DNA from: Cyprinodon diabolis
Lineage: Eukaryota > Chordata > Actinopteri > Cyprinodontiformes > Cyprinodontidae
DNA length: 64,000 nucleotides
Assembly (NCBI GenBank): GCA_030533445.1
Contig: CM060072.1
Coordinates: forward strand, 18,666,267 to 18,730,266
Direction: 5' to 3'
Positions 41,983 through 54,749 of this stretch are shown piece after piece (position 1 is the stretch's first letter; every line of letters starts with the position of its first letter). The notes under the pieces were generated by a model. The model was given only the letters and a program-made list of their open reading frames with translations. It was not told where the DNA came from and ran no database searches. The position numbers and the translations under genes are program-made.

Positions 41983-42636
41983 CTATTCTACGCTGCCAAA
42001 GGGGTTGAAACTCACCCAAAACATTCAATTCAAGTGTTTCAATCATTTTTATTACCACAGATGTATCAAATCGAGCCGAGACCGTTTCTACAGGTTGTGA
42101 AAGAATGGCTCATTTTCAGGAGCCCAGTGAATTCCAGGGTAGTATGGTAACAGAAAGCCCACCTGAGCAGTAAATTCATTTGTAAAATTTCTTTACTAGA
42201 AAGTGTTCAGTGTGGCATCATACAGATGAAGCACTAAAGAAAACTGGTGGTTTAGCCGCAGCCTGGTAGGCCAGAAACATCAGAGATGGCGCACACCAAG
42301 GCAGTGTGTGCAAAAGTCCCCAACTTTATGAAAAGCATGTCAGTTAGGAAGAGGTTCCTGTGCTATATGAGCCGCTCTATTTGGTCTGATAATGTTAAAC
42401 AAAGTAACCAGAAATAAGGTCAAGCCTGATATTTATTTTCATTGTTTAGCATCAAAAATGCCAAAATAAATAAATCTTAGTCATGCAAGACAGATTGTTT
42501 TTACAGTATCATGTTTGAGATTAAGGAATTTTGTCAGGTTATTGCTGCATATTTTAGGAACATATTAAGAATATGATGTCAGTAGAGTTCGTGTCAGTTG
42601 GAACACACGTATCCCAGTCCTTCTGGCAATACAGTG
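41983..42636 (+). mobile_element. decayed, internally deleted relative of the Tc1 element
   Basis: The left side TTCTACGCTGCCAAAGGGGT mirrors the intact TIR with mismatches. Then AAAGAATGGCTCATTTTCAGGAGCCCAGTGAATTCCAG follows the start of the transposase gene at 38000-38036. The right end TCTGGCAATACAGTGAATG matches the right TIR. About 650 bp instead of 1248, with stops throughout. Confidence 0.8.
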
Positions 42637-43044
42637 AATGTAAATAAAATGTAGATAGCTGGTTGACAGGTTTTATCAACATGTACAAAACTTGAACTCT
42701 CGTGAGAAACAAAAGCATTTTAAATCAAGTTATTTTTCCAAATAAAGACTTTAAGTCTACTTTGTGTTCACAAACCTTTTCTAGGATTTGGATTTATGTC
42801 ATTTTGTTGAAAAAAAGGAACATAAAACCCAAGATCAGATCATAGACAGATTCCAGTTCACAAAAACAAAAATAATGATTATATATTCCTTCCTATGCAG
42901 TTTTCCTGACCTAATCTCCATGTATGCACTTATTAGCAACCTGGTTCTTCTGTGTTCTTTCTTGGTTTACATTTTTTTGGATTCATCAGATGGCGATATT
43001 TTATTGACTTTTGTTTTGTCTGCTTTACCTACTTCTTCTTTCAG

Positions 43045-43116
43045 GTTTCTGAGTGACAATTTGATATCCACCCTCAGTCCAGATGTGTTTAGAGATCTGA
43101 ATCATTTAGAGTGGCT
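43045..43116 (+). CDS. rxfp2: relaxin receptor 2-like, LRR3 exon
   Basis: 72 nt after TTTCAG and before GTAAGT. It encodes (L)FLSDNLISTLSPDVFRDL followed by NHLEWL. Human RXFP2: YLNHNCITTLRPGIFKDL...LTWL. The C-terminal Trp of the repeat (W before L) is shared. The intron to LRR4 is 1454 bp. Confidence 0.95.
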
Positions 43117-43154
43117 GTAAGTAACATATCTATGATATACACACACGTTATTGC

Positions 43155-43190
43155 AGCCCCAGTCAGAGGTTTGCATCCACTTACCTCGGG
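43155..43190. repeat. possible remnant of a Tc1/Sleeping-Beauty-like TIR
   Basis: CAGTCAGAGGTTTGCATCCA is reminiscent of the CAGT...GTTTACATACACTTA start of fish Tc1 elements. No matching right end was found. Confidence 0.25.
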
Positions 43191-43615
43191 TTTGATTGAG
43201 TAATATGAGTTTATTTTAAAGTTTTGAGGATGATTTCAGGGCTTGAACTCATAAGAACCAACATTTTCAAGAACTTTAAAAGACAACTACTGGTTGGATA
43301 AGTTCAAATTTGTTGAATGGGCACACTGACCCAAATACATACAAGTAAAACCCCTGAATATTTCTCACAATAACCCTGACTGGGTTATTGTCTTTGTTAC
43401 AAAAGTGGGATAAGGTTAATATATAAATAACCACATGGATGAGTATGTTTGAAGGTGAACTATTGGAATGAATAATAATGCATTAGAATTCTGCCAAAGG
43501 TCCATACGTGTGATAAATACTCAAATGATAAAGTTTTTTTTTTTAAAAACAAATACATCTAAAGTACTCTCCATCAACAATTTCAATCTTCTATGAGTGC
43601 AGATTGTATACTATG

Positions 43616-44213
43616 AAGCCCCAAATATATCACACCGATTAGGCAAGCTCCTTTTCTGCGCTTGTGGTGAGCCTTTTATTTTCCTATAGATTCTATCCTA
43701 CCAGTGTGTGGACCTGTTTCTGTGCGGTTCAGTCAACTTTTATTGCTTTGTCTGTGATTGGCAACTTTTCAGGAAATCCTGCCTCTTTTGGCTGTGCTCT
43801 TCTTCCTACTAGCAAAGCAACTTCAGCCTAACCATTTCCCTTCAAGAGCTGCTAAGCAAAGTCATCTTAATATAACATGGTCTGTATAACTACTGGAACT
43901 GCTGGAACATCTGGCAAAATACCCTAATAGTTTCTGCTAGCTCAAACTTTACCTGGACATGGGAAGCCAGTTTACACTGGTTGCCTTAGCAACATGTCAC
44001 AACTCAAGATGCAGGTATTACTGAAAAATAGCCAATCACAGGCTGGTTAGTTTTTGGATAACTCCTTCAAAGTGAATAAAGTTGATAGGAGCAAGCAGAA
44101 ACAGGTCCACACACAAGATAGAGCGAGACTGATAAGCATGTGTGGAAATCAATCACAGGCGCAAAGAAGAGGAAAAAGCACTAATGGTGTGATATATTTT
44201 GTATGGGGGGCCG
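43616..44213. mobile_element. MITE-like element with terminal inverted repeats
   Basis: The left end reads CCCCAAATATATCACACCGA. The reverse complement of the right end reads ACAAAATATATCACACCATT, and both continue with a CTTTTTC/TTTGCGC-type stretch. About 600 bp, non-coding. The exact edges and the target duplication are not resolved. The inner sequence also shows a second inverted pair (TGTGTGGACCTGTTTCTG / CAGAAACAGGTCCACACA). Confidence 0.65.
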
Positions 44214-44570
44214 TTTAGGACAAAAAACTATTTTTCCTCTCATGTACACCAATAAAACCATGCACACACCTCAAAAGACACACACACACTCTCAACAAAA
44301 CTATGTTTTCCCCTCAAACACCCTGCTATGACATGCAGACATCACAGTAGAAGCAGTCACACACAATCACAAAACTAAAATTGAATATATGTCTTATGTG
44401 TGTGTGTGCACTACTACTAGACTGTATGAGAGAGTATAAGAGTGTGTGTAATAGTATAAAGTATTAATAAATTACTAATAAAGTAATACTCTAGGATTAT
44501 GCATTTGTGTGTTGTTTTAATACATGCATGAAAATAAATATATATAATGTGTTCCTTTTTTTCTTACCAG

Positions 44571-44642
44571 GATATTGGACCATAACCCGGTTAACAGCTT
44601 GACCCATGAGACCTTCTTTGGACTCCGTTCTCTAGTATTTCT
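44571..44642 (+). CDS. rxfp2: relaxin receptor 2-like, LRR4 exon
   Basis: 72 nt after TTACCAG and before GTGAGT. It encodes (L)ILDHNPVNSLTHETFFGL followed by RSLVFL. Human RXFP2: [25 protein letters not shown]. The D-x-NP core of this repeat is conserved. Confidence 0.95.
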
Positions 44643-44759
44643 GTGAGTCCATCTATTGTTTGTCTAATAATCAGAAGAAAAAAAACACATTCAGTAGTGA
44701 TCTGGTAAGATGGGTTGTTATAACACGTGATTGTTATTAAATATAACCGCCCTTTCTTT

Positions 44760-44990
44760 TTATATGTAATGTAAACCTCTTTATTGTCCCACAATGGGGC
44801 AATTCACTCTCTGCATTTTAACCCATCCCCTTGGGAAGCAGTGGGCTGCCATAGGATGGCACGCGGGGAGTAATGCATGGTTAAGGGTTTTGCTCAGGAA
44901 CCCACACTGGAGGCTTTGGGGCACCAACCGGGTACTTGCAACCTTCTCAGAGCACAAGCGCACTGCTGTAACCACTAGACCAACAATCCC
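44760..44990 (+). repeat. dispersed repeat, longest copy
   Basis: Starts TTATTGTCCCACAATGGGGC and ends GCACTGCTGTAACCACTAGA, a tRNA-like final segment. Related copies are at 40505, 41053, 47155 and 56746. Likely a SINE-type or non-autonomous repeat of teleosts. Confidence 0.7.
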
Positions 44991-47027
44991 CCATGCACAC
45001 ACCCCCATACACAATTACACCTGTTTCTTTGATCTTTATTTTATGTCCTTTGTAGTTATTATATTAACATGTAGTGCTAACACAGCTGATTCAGAGCTTC
45101 CAAAGCACAGATCACATGGAAGCTTTTTGACTCTGTTATATTTAAAATCATTTGCACCTCTGAAATGTAAAACCCGTTAATCTGTTCGGTCTTTCCTCAC
45201 TTCGGTAAGTTCTGTGCAAAGTCTGTTAAGGCGCTAGATGACAGGAATAAACTACTGATACTTCCAAAGTGCAACCCTTTTAATTGTTCTCCAAAAGCTA
45301 TAATCAAAGCAGCACAAGTCCCCCTTTGATTATAAAGAAAATATCCACAGACTATGGTTTAAAGCATGATTGATGCGCTGATCAAATTGTGCAAGCATTT
45401 TATTTAACAGTCAGGGTTAGAAGGATCCAGAACGGCAACTGTTCGAGGCTCTACTTGGAGACTAAAAGCAGATTTTAATTGGCTACATTTTTCCCAGCAC
45501 AAGACTATTAAGCAAAATTAAATTCTATATTTCTAGGTCTACCTAAGGTCTCCGATGGATATTTAGAAATCAACGATAAAATTTTGCAGGTTTATATAAA
45601 GGTTTGAGAGCAGAAATAAAGATTTTGAGGCACTGAAATTGACACAAAATCCAAAGCGTGTCGAGATGTTATCTTTAGGACTTTGGGGCATATTAAATAA
45701 AAAGTCCAATCAATGAATCCGTTGGTTTTGCTGGTTTCTAAACACAGATGCTTTTTAGATTATTAATGATCCTTTCACTCCCTGACTTGCAAACAATCTT
45801 TTATTGGTGTAGCTTAAACATTTTTTTTATATAAATACTGTCAGTTTTAAAGCATAAATCATGCAGGAGAGTGTGATGAACTTTGGTGGCAAAGGACCAA
45901 AGGTTCAAAAGGGTATTGGCAGGTGCATTTTGAAAAAGGATATATTCTTAGCGAATAGGGATAAACTTACTGGATACAAGGGACAAAGATAACAGTATTG
46001 CAAAATAAACAAAGAACCAGACAATGAGGGAATAGACTGAAAAAACAATTTAAATACTACAGGGATTAACAGAAAACAAGGGAGTGCAAATAATTGAAAT
46101 GTTGACAGCGTGGATTGTGACAGGAAGATGTAATTTTTCCATAAATGTTTGCTGTTTTTTAATTATATTTATTTTATTCAGCCAAAGACTTATTCTTGCA
46201 GAGGTTAACATCCCATAAGGCTAATCGGATGTCACAGAACTGAATAAGGCCTCTGATTTAAGGAGAGATTGAAGATTTCTGGCATAGATGTCATCATATC
46301 ACACAAACAGAGATGAAGATGTAATAAGCCTTTGTGTTTGCAAAGAATCATGGGATTTTAGCTACATTGCCAGAGTTTTCTTGACTGCTGGTGGATAAAC
46401 GAATCCCCACTTTTATAAAGACTTTCTTTATTTTTTTTTTTTATATCTCATCAAGCTTTATGAAAGCCATCTTGGTGATTTTTGGTTAAGTTTAAACAAA
46501 CAACCAAAACTCAAGCCAACATATATTCATTAGCTGGGGTCTGAAATGTAAAATAAGAAATCACCTTTTAATTTAAAAGCAACAGAAAACGCATGTGATA
46601 AGTTCATTTTCTGTTTATTTATCTTTTATATCACTTTACTTTTTCAATGAGATTATTCTCTATGATGCACATGATACATTACTGAGTATATAGCTGGATT
46701 CAAAGGAAAATGTTGCAGTAAGCACAGAGATTCAACACCTCCTGATTCCTCATCTGGATGTTCGGGGGAAGATGATGTGTGTGCCATCTGTCTTGGTAAA
46801 CTGGCTGAAAAGATTTTAGTATCTCCTTTGAAATCTTTGATATTTTGTCATCCTATAATCTCAGGCTGTGATGTATTCTTTTTGGAATTTAAAGGCTAGA
46901 CTGACATCTGCAGATGATTGTTCAGTGGAGGTAAAAGTATGCATGTTTTTCAGAGTCTTTTCCCATGTACTCGAATACCACTAAATAATAAAAGCCACCT
47001 ATTTTGCACAACTGCTAAAACCAGAAT
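44991..47027. other. intronic sequence, nothing recognised
   Basis: AT-rich, no exon or repeat identified. Confidence 0.45.
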
Positions 47028-47470
47028 CAGAATCAAGTTTATTGCCAAGTAGTTTTGCACTTACAAGGAATTTGACTTGGTGCAGCCAAAAATATATATA
47101 TTCAGAATCTATAGCTATATACAATATAAAAAATACAATTATACAGTATATAGCTATTTTCTGTATATGCAGTAATTAAATTTTATTGATCTAACATTGG
47201 AGAAATTTATCTCTGGAGACCTTAAATGTCAAACAGGAGGTCTGGAGATGCTACGTTGGAGTAGCTTCTTTGGTCCTGATCTGGGGTGAGAGAGAGACAG
47301 TGTCAGTGTCACTGGGGTCTCTAGGCCTTGTTGATAAGGCTGATAGCAGATGGGAAGACACTTATAGCGTGAGCACCCACAACAAGAGTGTCCTTTAAAG
47401 CTGACCAGCAAGGCTGTTAAATGCTCCACAGGAGGCCAAGCAGTCTTGGAGGTGGGACCCAATCCGGTTG
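47028..47470. repeat. dispersed repeat fragments
   Basis: AATCAGAATCAAGTTTATTG and ACAAGGAATTTGACTTGGTG are a common teleost repeat tail. 47155-47215 carries TTTTATTGATCTAACATTGG of the 40505 family. 47220-47470 (GATCTGGGGTGAGAGAGAGA, TAGCAGATGGGAAGACACTT) looks like a related LINE-derived segment in reverse. Classes not resolved. Confidence 0.45.
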
Positions 47471-50400
47471 AAAGAAAAACTCCAAAGAGTTTTCCACTGC
47501 AATGTCTTTATTTTTTTTTTCTGGTGGAGCAAATCAACCAAACCTCACCAACACAGGACAATGGTAGACATGTTTCCTATATAGAAGTGAACTAAATTGG
47601 AAGAAACCCTTATAAAAGGATATACAGCTGCAATATAACAAGAAAAAAAATAAATAAATGAACAGCTAATGAAGGAGCACATTTACCAATAAAGACAAAA
47701 CTGAAATATTTTAATTCAACCCAAACACTCAAAACATAACAGAAAACAACATACATGAGACTAAACTCCCCCTTCTTCAATTCTCCAATGGTGGAGTCCT
47801 GTACGCACTAATCAACTGCACCAAAACAAACTAATCTACAAAACCAGTTGCTGTGTTCAACTGTTATCTTTATTCAATATACAGGTAACAATGGCTCATT
47901 GTTACGCAGGCAATGACGAAAATAACATCACAGATGGCCGTGGTGCTCTGGTAGACAGCTAAACCTCAGCTGTGGGGTATTTCTCTTCATTACCATGAAC
48001 ACAGCAAATGTTTACTGAAGCATCAGATATCCATGACTAGTTTACATGGCAATGTTCAATAAGAAAGTCACATTTTAAGAAAATGCCATCCAACTTTCTT
48101 TTTTTTTTTCAGTTTGTCACAAGCCCTAAGAGACACAGCATGCAGGATGGACAGGATGTTCTAGTCGCATTAGACTAACACTGATTTATTTTGTCCTTGT
48201 ATAACATTGTGTCAGAGGTGATAGGAAAACAAATGGACGTTGATCTAGGGCTCTAATTCAGGCCAATCAAACTGATCATCTTCAACAAGGACTGAGATTT
48301 GAAATTTTCTGTCCACGGATCTTCTTTATCCAGATAATCTGCCTAAACTTAAGCTACTTTGCAAAGAAAGATTCTTAATTCAAGGGGCAAATCATTTTCA
48401 AGCTTTTCTTGGACGACTAGGTAGATCCGAATTCAATCTTATTCGTTAAAAATGGAAATCTTTCTCCTTACATTCTCACTACAGTATGTATGAGAATGTG
48501 GGTATTGTTTACCTTGTTATTTTTATGTATTTTAGATATGATCTCTTTCTTTTCTTTCTTTCTTTTTTAACAGTGTCCTGTCTGGTAATGTGGCAATAAG
48601 AATAATTGTCTTGATGCCAAAAAGAGCCCAACAGATTTTACTTTAACAGGTGGAGCAGTACGGGTATGGCCATAGTGTTCCACTTGATTTATGCCTATAA
48701 ATAGTTTTATTATACTTCATGAAGGGAGTATTACAGATTATATGGTCATTATAATGTTAGTAGAACAGGAAAGGAAAAACAGAAAAAAGGGAGAAAAGAT
48801 AAAAGAGGAGACAAAAGGGAGATAACGATAAAACATCTTCAGTCTGCTTCATCACCTGCAAAGAGATGTAAAAAGAACAGCACAACCAAAGGATATAGTA
48901 TAAGAGATGTAATAAAGTAACACCTTGATACTATAGCTGAAGTAATACTAGTATTAGATATGATTTCTTATATTTGTCCTGCATTTTAATATCTAATCCG
49001 GGCATCAAGTAAATTTTTCAGCATTTTACTAGAAGCATATCTGACTTTGACTGACTTTGGAAAATTGCTTACAGTTGTTTTCTGCTTTAAACTTGCTTAC
49101 AGGCTGTCTGGATGAGACTTGTTTTTGTCCTTGTTTGTTTTTTTCTTTCTGGGGTATGTTCACCGCTCGCATACATCACAGCATGTGTCCGTCTAAAACT
49201 CAGGCTCGATGCTTGAACTCATAAGTGTTCTGATTCTCATCGCCTCTTCAAAGGGTGTTTGTCGGTCCCCGGTGAGGATTACGCTAGAAAGGACCAGATG
49301 GGGTTTTGTTTCTTTCTAAAACTCTCATTACCTCTGAAGTGTTGCCACCTAAAGTATGAGGAATTTTTAAGTTGATGGACGGCACATAATCAATAGTGCA
49401 TTAATTATCTGTATCTGAAAATTCAAGGCTCCTGGGGGTCTTTTTTTTTTATCTGACCAAAGCAAATATTTACATGTGATCCTCTACAATTGATAAGTTG
49501 CTGGCGAATCATAATACTCATCCTCCTTCTAACTGTCGACTATTTCCAAACAGATTAAAGGTGTTTTTGTTCTTCTGTCTATAGCCTTTACACCTTCTGC
49601 TAGAAATGATAGAAATGAAGCTGCAAGGGCAAGGACTGTGGAGAGAAAGTCATAAACTTGTTGACTAAGAAGAGGTGGAATCATAAAATGGTGACAAGCA
49701 AAGAAAAGAGTGATTTTATAAAGCAACCGTGGGAGGATGTTTTAATGTTTTCATGAGGGTGCTACAGTGGATGAGCCATTTAGAATTCATTGCAAAAGGT
49801 AGGTCAGAAAACAACAGTTCTGGCACGATAGATTAGATAAAGTCCAACTAGCTGCAGTGTGGGAATATCATCAAGTAGACAAAATGTTACCAAAACGGAG
49901 AAGTATGTCACCCTAATCTGTCTGATTCATTTTTTTTGGAGTTTCAAGTAAAAAATACATTTTTAATATACAGTCGACTTTTTCTGTTGTTGTTATGCTT
50001 CTTATTTTGTTTTGTTTTTTACCTGCAAACTGAAAACGAGAAAGGAAAATGAATGTCTTCTGAGAACTCTGTGGGATAGAATACTTTGTAAAATTATATA
50101 TACAATAAAAACTTATTCACGCCTAGTGGGCACCAGCAATCAACACTGAATACTCGGATGTCTTATAGTCTTATATTTTGCGTAGGTTGCTCAAGTATTA
50201 AAGGCAAACCTGCCCTTCTTTTCTACAATGATCATATTTTAAAGTATCTTCAGTCAGAAGAAACTGCATGAAACATACAAACAAAAAAAGCAAGTTTCAT
50301 TTTCTGGGCTCATGAATTTCGTTTGACCTCAGTCTGAGTCATTCTACCCTCTCCACTTAGAGGCTGGAGTACAACCAGTGTAAGAAAAGGATGTTCAAGT

Positions 50401-50484
50401 TGCAAGTTACAGTGATCAAAGCAGCTGCTCTCACCGTGTAAAGTCTAACCTCTGTGCTGTGAAATGTCCCCTTTCTCTCCTCAG
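47471..50484. other. intronic sequence, nothing recognised
   Basis: Poly-T tracts near 47508 and 48100. No coding or repeat signature I can defend. Confidence 0.45.
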
Positions 50485-50559
50485 ATCGATGGTGCGCACT
50501 TCGCTGCAGCAGCTCCCTCATCCCAGTTTCTGTCAACACATGCCTGCCCTGGACTGGCT
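50485..50559 (+). CDS. rxfp2: relaxin receptor 2-like, LRR5 exon (75 nt)
   Basis: After CTCCTCAG and before GTGAGT, phase 2 at both ends. It encodes (L)SMVRTSLQQLPHPSFCQHMP followed by ALDWL. Human RXFP2 has [20 protein letters not shown]...LNWV. The SMV and C-x-x-MP features are shared, and this copy has one residue more than the human repeat. The repeat departs from the LxxLxLxxN norm in both species. Confidence 0.93.
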
Positions 50560-51639
50560 GTGAGTCTGCTCTGACAGTGTACTTGTTTGTGTGCAGGTGT
50601 GTAGTGTGGGATTCGGTTGATGTTTGTGTGCTCAAAGGGGAGAGTGAGTGTCTTTTTATTGTGTGCACGTGAGTGAACATAAGTACATATTAAAAAGGAT
50701 GCAGAGAGAGGCTTTTTATTGACGGGCACCTTCAGCTAATGTCACAGTGGTCTGTCAGCTTGACCAGCCGCAGGAGATGCAGCATGAGCCTCAAAATCCA
50801 CTATGACCTCATGTTGTCTGTAGCTTTTTTGTCTGAATTACTGGAGCAGAGTATAGAAAACCCCCAGGCTTTCATTTTCTTTTGGATTAGAACATTTATA
50901 GTATGAAATCGAATTTAAATTAAACTCAAGCTCACACCTGCTCAAATGAATTATTTCTGATCTCTCTCTGATAAGGCGTATCTTCATAAAGAAAGAAAAT
51001 CCAGACTACTGTGACATACGAATCCACAGATCACTAGGCAGTTGTTATACTGGCAGATTCTTATCACTTGTTATCTAGTGCACTTGTTAAAAATAGCAGT
51101 CTCAACACAAGTAATCTCCAGAACACGTATCCCGCTGCCTTCGACACTCTAATCCATTTCACAAGTCCAGATATTCTTGTTTTCATGCTGTTTGACTGCA
51201 TCTCTGAGGGCAATAACGACGATCCAATGAGGCTTGTAAGTGCTAACAACTGTTATCCTGCTTCAGAAGCACCTTCATTTTTTTTTTCTCCTTTTCCGAT
51301 TAAAACGTTTATTTCATAGGAAAGGTTTAAAGTCGTAGGGAAGTCATATTTAAATGTCAAATCATTCTGGCTTAAATATGTATATAAATGTACTCTGTTT
51401 CAGCCCATATTATCCCAAAAGTTTGAAAATTTCTATTTAAAAAAAATACTTAAAATCTGTGGCGATTTCTTTCTTCATTTTATGAAGGCCAGTTAGTTAT
51501 ATGTCAGCTTGTACACCTAAATTTGGCCAATCATATATCAAAATGTCATCTGTCAATCATTTTATTTCAGTCATAGCATCGTGATTCATATGTACTAATG
51601 TGCTAATATACGCAACAATTAAACTTTACATCCCAGTGT
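50560..51639. other. intronic sequence, nothing recognised
   Basis: No repeat or exon identified. Confidence 0.45.
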
Positions 51640-52170
51640 TCATTAGGAAGTACGTATGTGACTTCAGCGTCCTCTTCCACAACATCTTCATCACCACTTT
51701 CCTCCTCTAAATAAAGAATTTATGACGGAGGAGACTCATCCACGACCTCCGACACAAAACTCTCCTCTTGCATGTTTTCGCCGTCCATAGCATTCCTTAA
51801 AAGTGCCGTTGCTAAATGCAACATGGTCCCAAAGTAATTTCCTATTGGGAACCAACTAGCACTAAGCTGCTAACTGGTTAGCAAGATGCTTTCGACAAAT
51901 TGTCCACAACCAACCTTGCTTGCGAACCTTCCGCCACAACAATCTCGCCCCCTTGATAAACGTCCAATCACGTTCACTGTATTCATTCATGTAAAGTCGG
52001 ACACCACTCGGGAGAATTCGAAACTGCAACGGTTGGAACAGCCAATTTCCTACGACCTTAACGCTAACAGTGTCTGGTTGCTTAGCTTTTGGCACGCTTT
52101 ATTTGTTAGAATAACCCTGAGGAACTTTGCAGTCACCTTCTTTGCTGACGTGCTTGCTTTGGGAGCTGGA
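51640..52170 (-). pseudogene. unidentified coding-like relic with acidic stretch
   Basis: On the minus strand an ATG at about 51789 opens MDGENMQEESFVSEVVDESP, then a TAA. The same frame goes on with ILYLEEESGDEDVVEEDAEV and TYVLPNEHWDV up to a GTAAAG that could be a donor. Codon texture and acidity look like a real protein N-terminus with one stop. Upstream, 51862-52095 holds another 77-codon frame without a domain. The block is richer in CpG than its surroundings. I do not recognise the protein. A transposon-carried or retrocopied gene piece is likely. Confidence 0.3.
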
Positions 52171-52267
52171 TGATTGTGACAGTTTTTTTAGGTTTTGGGT
52201 GCTTTGACTGGTTTTGTTGTTTAAAACCAACCTTCTCGTTCCCTGGTGATACAAGCAGAGTAACACT

Positions 52268-52775
52268 CACTGGCCACTTTATTCTATTTGGCTTTTCAAT
52301 TACCTGTTAGCAAGAATAAGCAATCTCAAAGCAGCAACTCAGTTGATGCTATTAGGCATTGAGAAGTGGTGAGAACAACGTGCTAATGTTTAACCCATTT
52401 GGGAAATTGGGGAAAAGAGGATTTACGTGACTTTGGACAAGGCACGGTTGTTGTTTTCAGATAGGCTGGTAAGAGTATTTCATAAACTACTAATTTACTG
52501 GGGGACAGTCAGAAAAGGAACCTTTGAATGGTAGTCATGTGAATATAGGAGCTATGGTTATGTCAGAGGTCAGACGACAAAGCACAGACTGGTGGAATAT
52601 AATAGAAAGAGAACATGGTTTAAATAAGCACTGTTTACAGCGTAAACATGGAGAATCCAATCACATTGAACCTTGAAGTAAAAGCCAAAGAAGAGCACCC
52701 AGCTGACGAACCCTGTCAACTGAGAAGAGGGAACTAAGTTGCAGTTCACACTGGTTCACCATAATTGATCATGCA
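52268..52775 (+). mobile_element. decayed Tc1-like element, 5' part
   Basis: It starts CACTGGCCACTTTATTCTAT, a known fish Tc1 terminus. It continues with AGCAACTCAGTTGATGC, GGGGAAAAGAGGATTTACGT, GACTTTGGACAAGGCACGGT and TGGTAAGAGTATTTCATAAA, which follow the transposase start (G-K-x-G-D-x-S-D-F-x-R-G type) with many lesions. The 3' half and right TIR are missing. It is a different lineage from the intact element at 37868. Confidence 0.75.
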
Positions 52776-54359
52776 AAATCAACATTCTTGAGCTTTTAAC
52801 CTTGTTATGGTGCTATCCCTCAATCAAAATCATGCACAAAGTTGTATTTCGTTTGATATAAGCATCTTGATTTAATCTTCATTAGTTCGGCTGTCTGAAT
52901 AGACCCCCCCTTCTCTGAAAGCACTGATATTAGCCCCGCTGTGCCTGCACTGTAAACAAATGCGCACTTTCTTTGATCAGGTAGGGCATATGTAAAGCAG
53001 AGCATGATGATTCCAGCTTAAATTTAAGACAAAGTTGTTCTTTTAGTAGCTAATCTTCATAGGGGCGCAACCTATCTTTTTTTTTTTTAGCTAATATTTA
53101 AGTTATGAATCTTTTTGGGGAGCCCTGAGAAGTATCAGACCTTGTTCAGCCTTCAGAAAAAATGTGTTATAATGGCATCATGGAATATGTGGCACCCATA
53201 TGAGGTGAATCTGCTTTGCTTGGAAGGAAGTGTTTTTCTTCATGGTTGGAAGAAAAAATATATATATTTTACAATAAAATATTACCAACATGGGGCTTAA
53301 GGCATTATTTTGAAGTATATTTGCCTATAGATGAACATGGAAGGCTTAAAAAGCATGATATAGGACCCTTAGTAGATTGAAAAATGTGGAATGAGCTGCA
53401 CCATGCAGAAGAAGGAGCCAGATTTTAATGTAAACAAGATGAGAGCCTCCATTAATCCTGCTTGGTCACAGTTAAAGCTGATGGTGGTGACCACTGTGTC
53501 CATAGCTATTTCCAATGGGATAATACACCATGTCAAAAGGCTCAAGTAATGTAGATGCATTTTGTTAACATGACCATAGGATTACTGTACGGTTCATTAG
53601 AATTAACCCTACAGTTACCAGATCCTACTGATGAGATCACATGAGAGATGTAAGGAAACACAGGATTTTAATGGATGGCTTACATATCTGTGCACACTGT
53701 GTGATGCAATCATGTCAATATGGGACAGAATACAACAGAATATAAGGGCCAAGCCCACCAGTGGAGAAACTCATAAGAAAAGCAAAAACAGAGTGTATTT
53801 GATAGTGAGATTTGTTGACTGCAGTCCACTTTGGAACTAGTTTTGCTTGTGGTTAATTAAATTGATTTAAGGGGTCTCCAGGCAGCTAAAGCCTGTCACT
53901 AACCTGATAGATTTGTTTAACCTATGAAATAGGAATACACTGCAAATAAAATGTTCTTCCACTACAAAACTAGATAAATACTTTTTTACTAGGATACATG
54001 ATTTAATGAAATATATATGACAGAGAAACTGATTATGTGATCCCAATATTATTTTGAGATCTACTTTAAGTGACTCTTTTAATATTTAGGCTTTAATCCA
54101 TTTCTCCAAAGCCTTCACTGAATCCTAGGAATTAAGGAATAATTGACCAATATTAAATTTTTTCTTTAGAACTTCCCAAATCCACATATCAATTAATAAA
54201 GTAACATTGATTATGGCAAGCTACGCAGCTGAAACCATCTTAGTCCCTGCTGGCAATGGCCAGTTAGAGCTGAGAAATGTTTACAAAAAGCCAGAACTCT
54301 GCATTTTTGTGCAAAGACATAAATAAACTGTTGTCATTATAGGCAGTGTTTTAAACTGG
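52776..54359. other. intronic sequence, nothing recognised
   Basis: Short chance frames only. Confidence 0.4.
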
Positions 54360-54720
54360 TCTAACCTCTTTCTGTCAGACAGATGTCATTTTGCACATGT
54401 AGGCTGTGGATTCAGTGTTCGTCAAAGTGATGTCAGGTGTTCTACAGGGTTTTGGACTTGGACCCATCATGTTTAGTCTTCTTATGCTTTGCCTTGGGAA
54501 TATTGTCTTAAAAACCTTATTTATAGCTTAATATATATGCTAATAATCAGCTAGTTTTATCTGTTAATGTCTTTAAGACATCCTGCATTTCCACCCATTC
54601 ATTTTAAAGGAGTGAACTATGTATTTTGTTATATAAAAGTCAGAGATTGTGATTTATTTCTTACTGCTGATGACATTACTTTGCCATTAAATGCAATGAT
54701 CACCCTCTACAGAATTTCAA
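54360..54720 (+). pseudogene. L2-like LINE RT relic
   Basis: The + strand reads LSDRCHFAHVG, after frameshifts VLQGFGLGPIMFSLLMLCLGN (compare [21 protein letters not shown] in active copies), and near 54672 LTADDITLPL, a decayed ADD catalytic box. Several frameshifts. Confidence 0.65.
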
Positions 54721-54749
54721 ACAGGATCTGATTTATATATCTGATTTTT

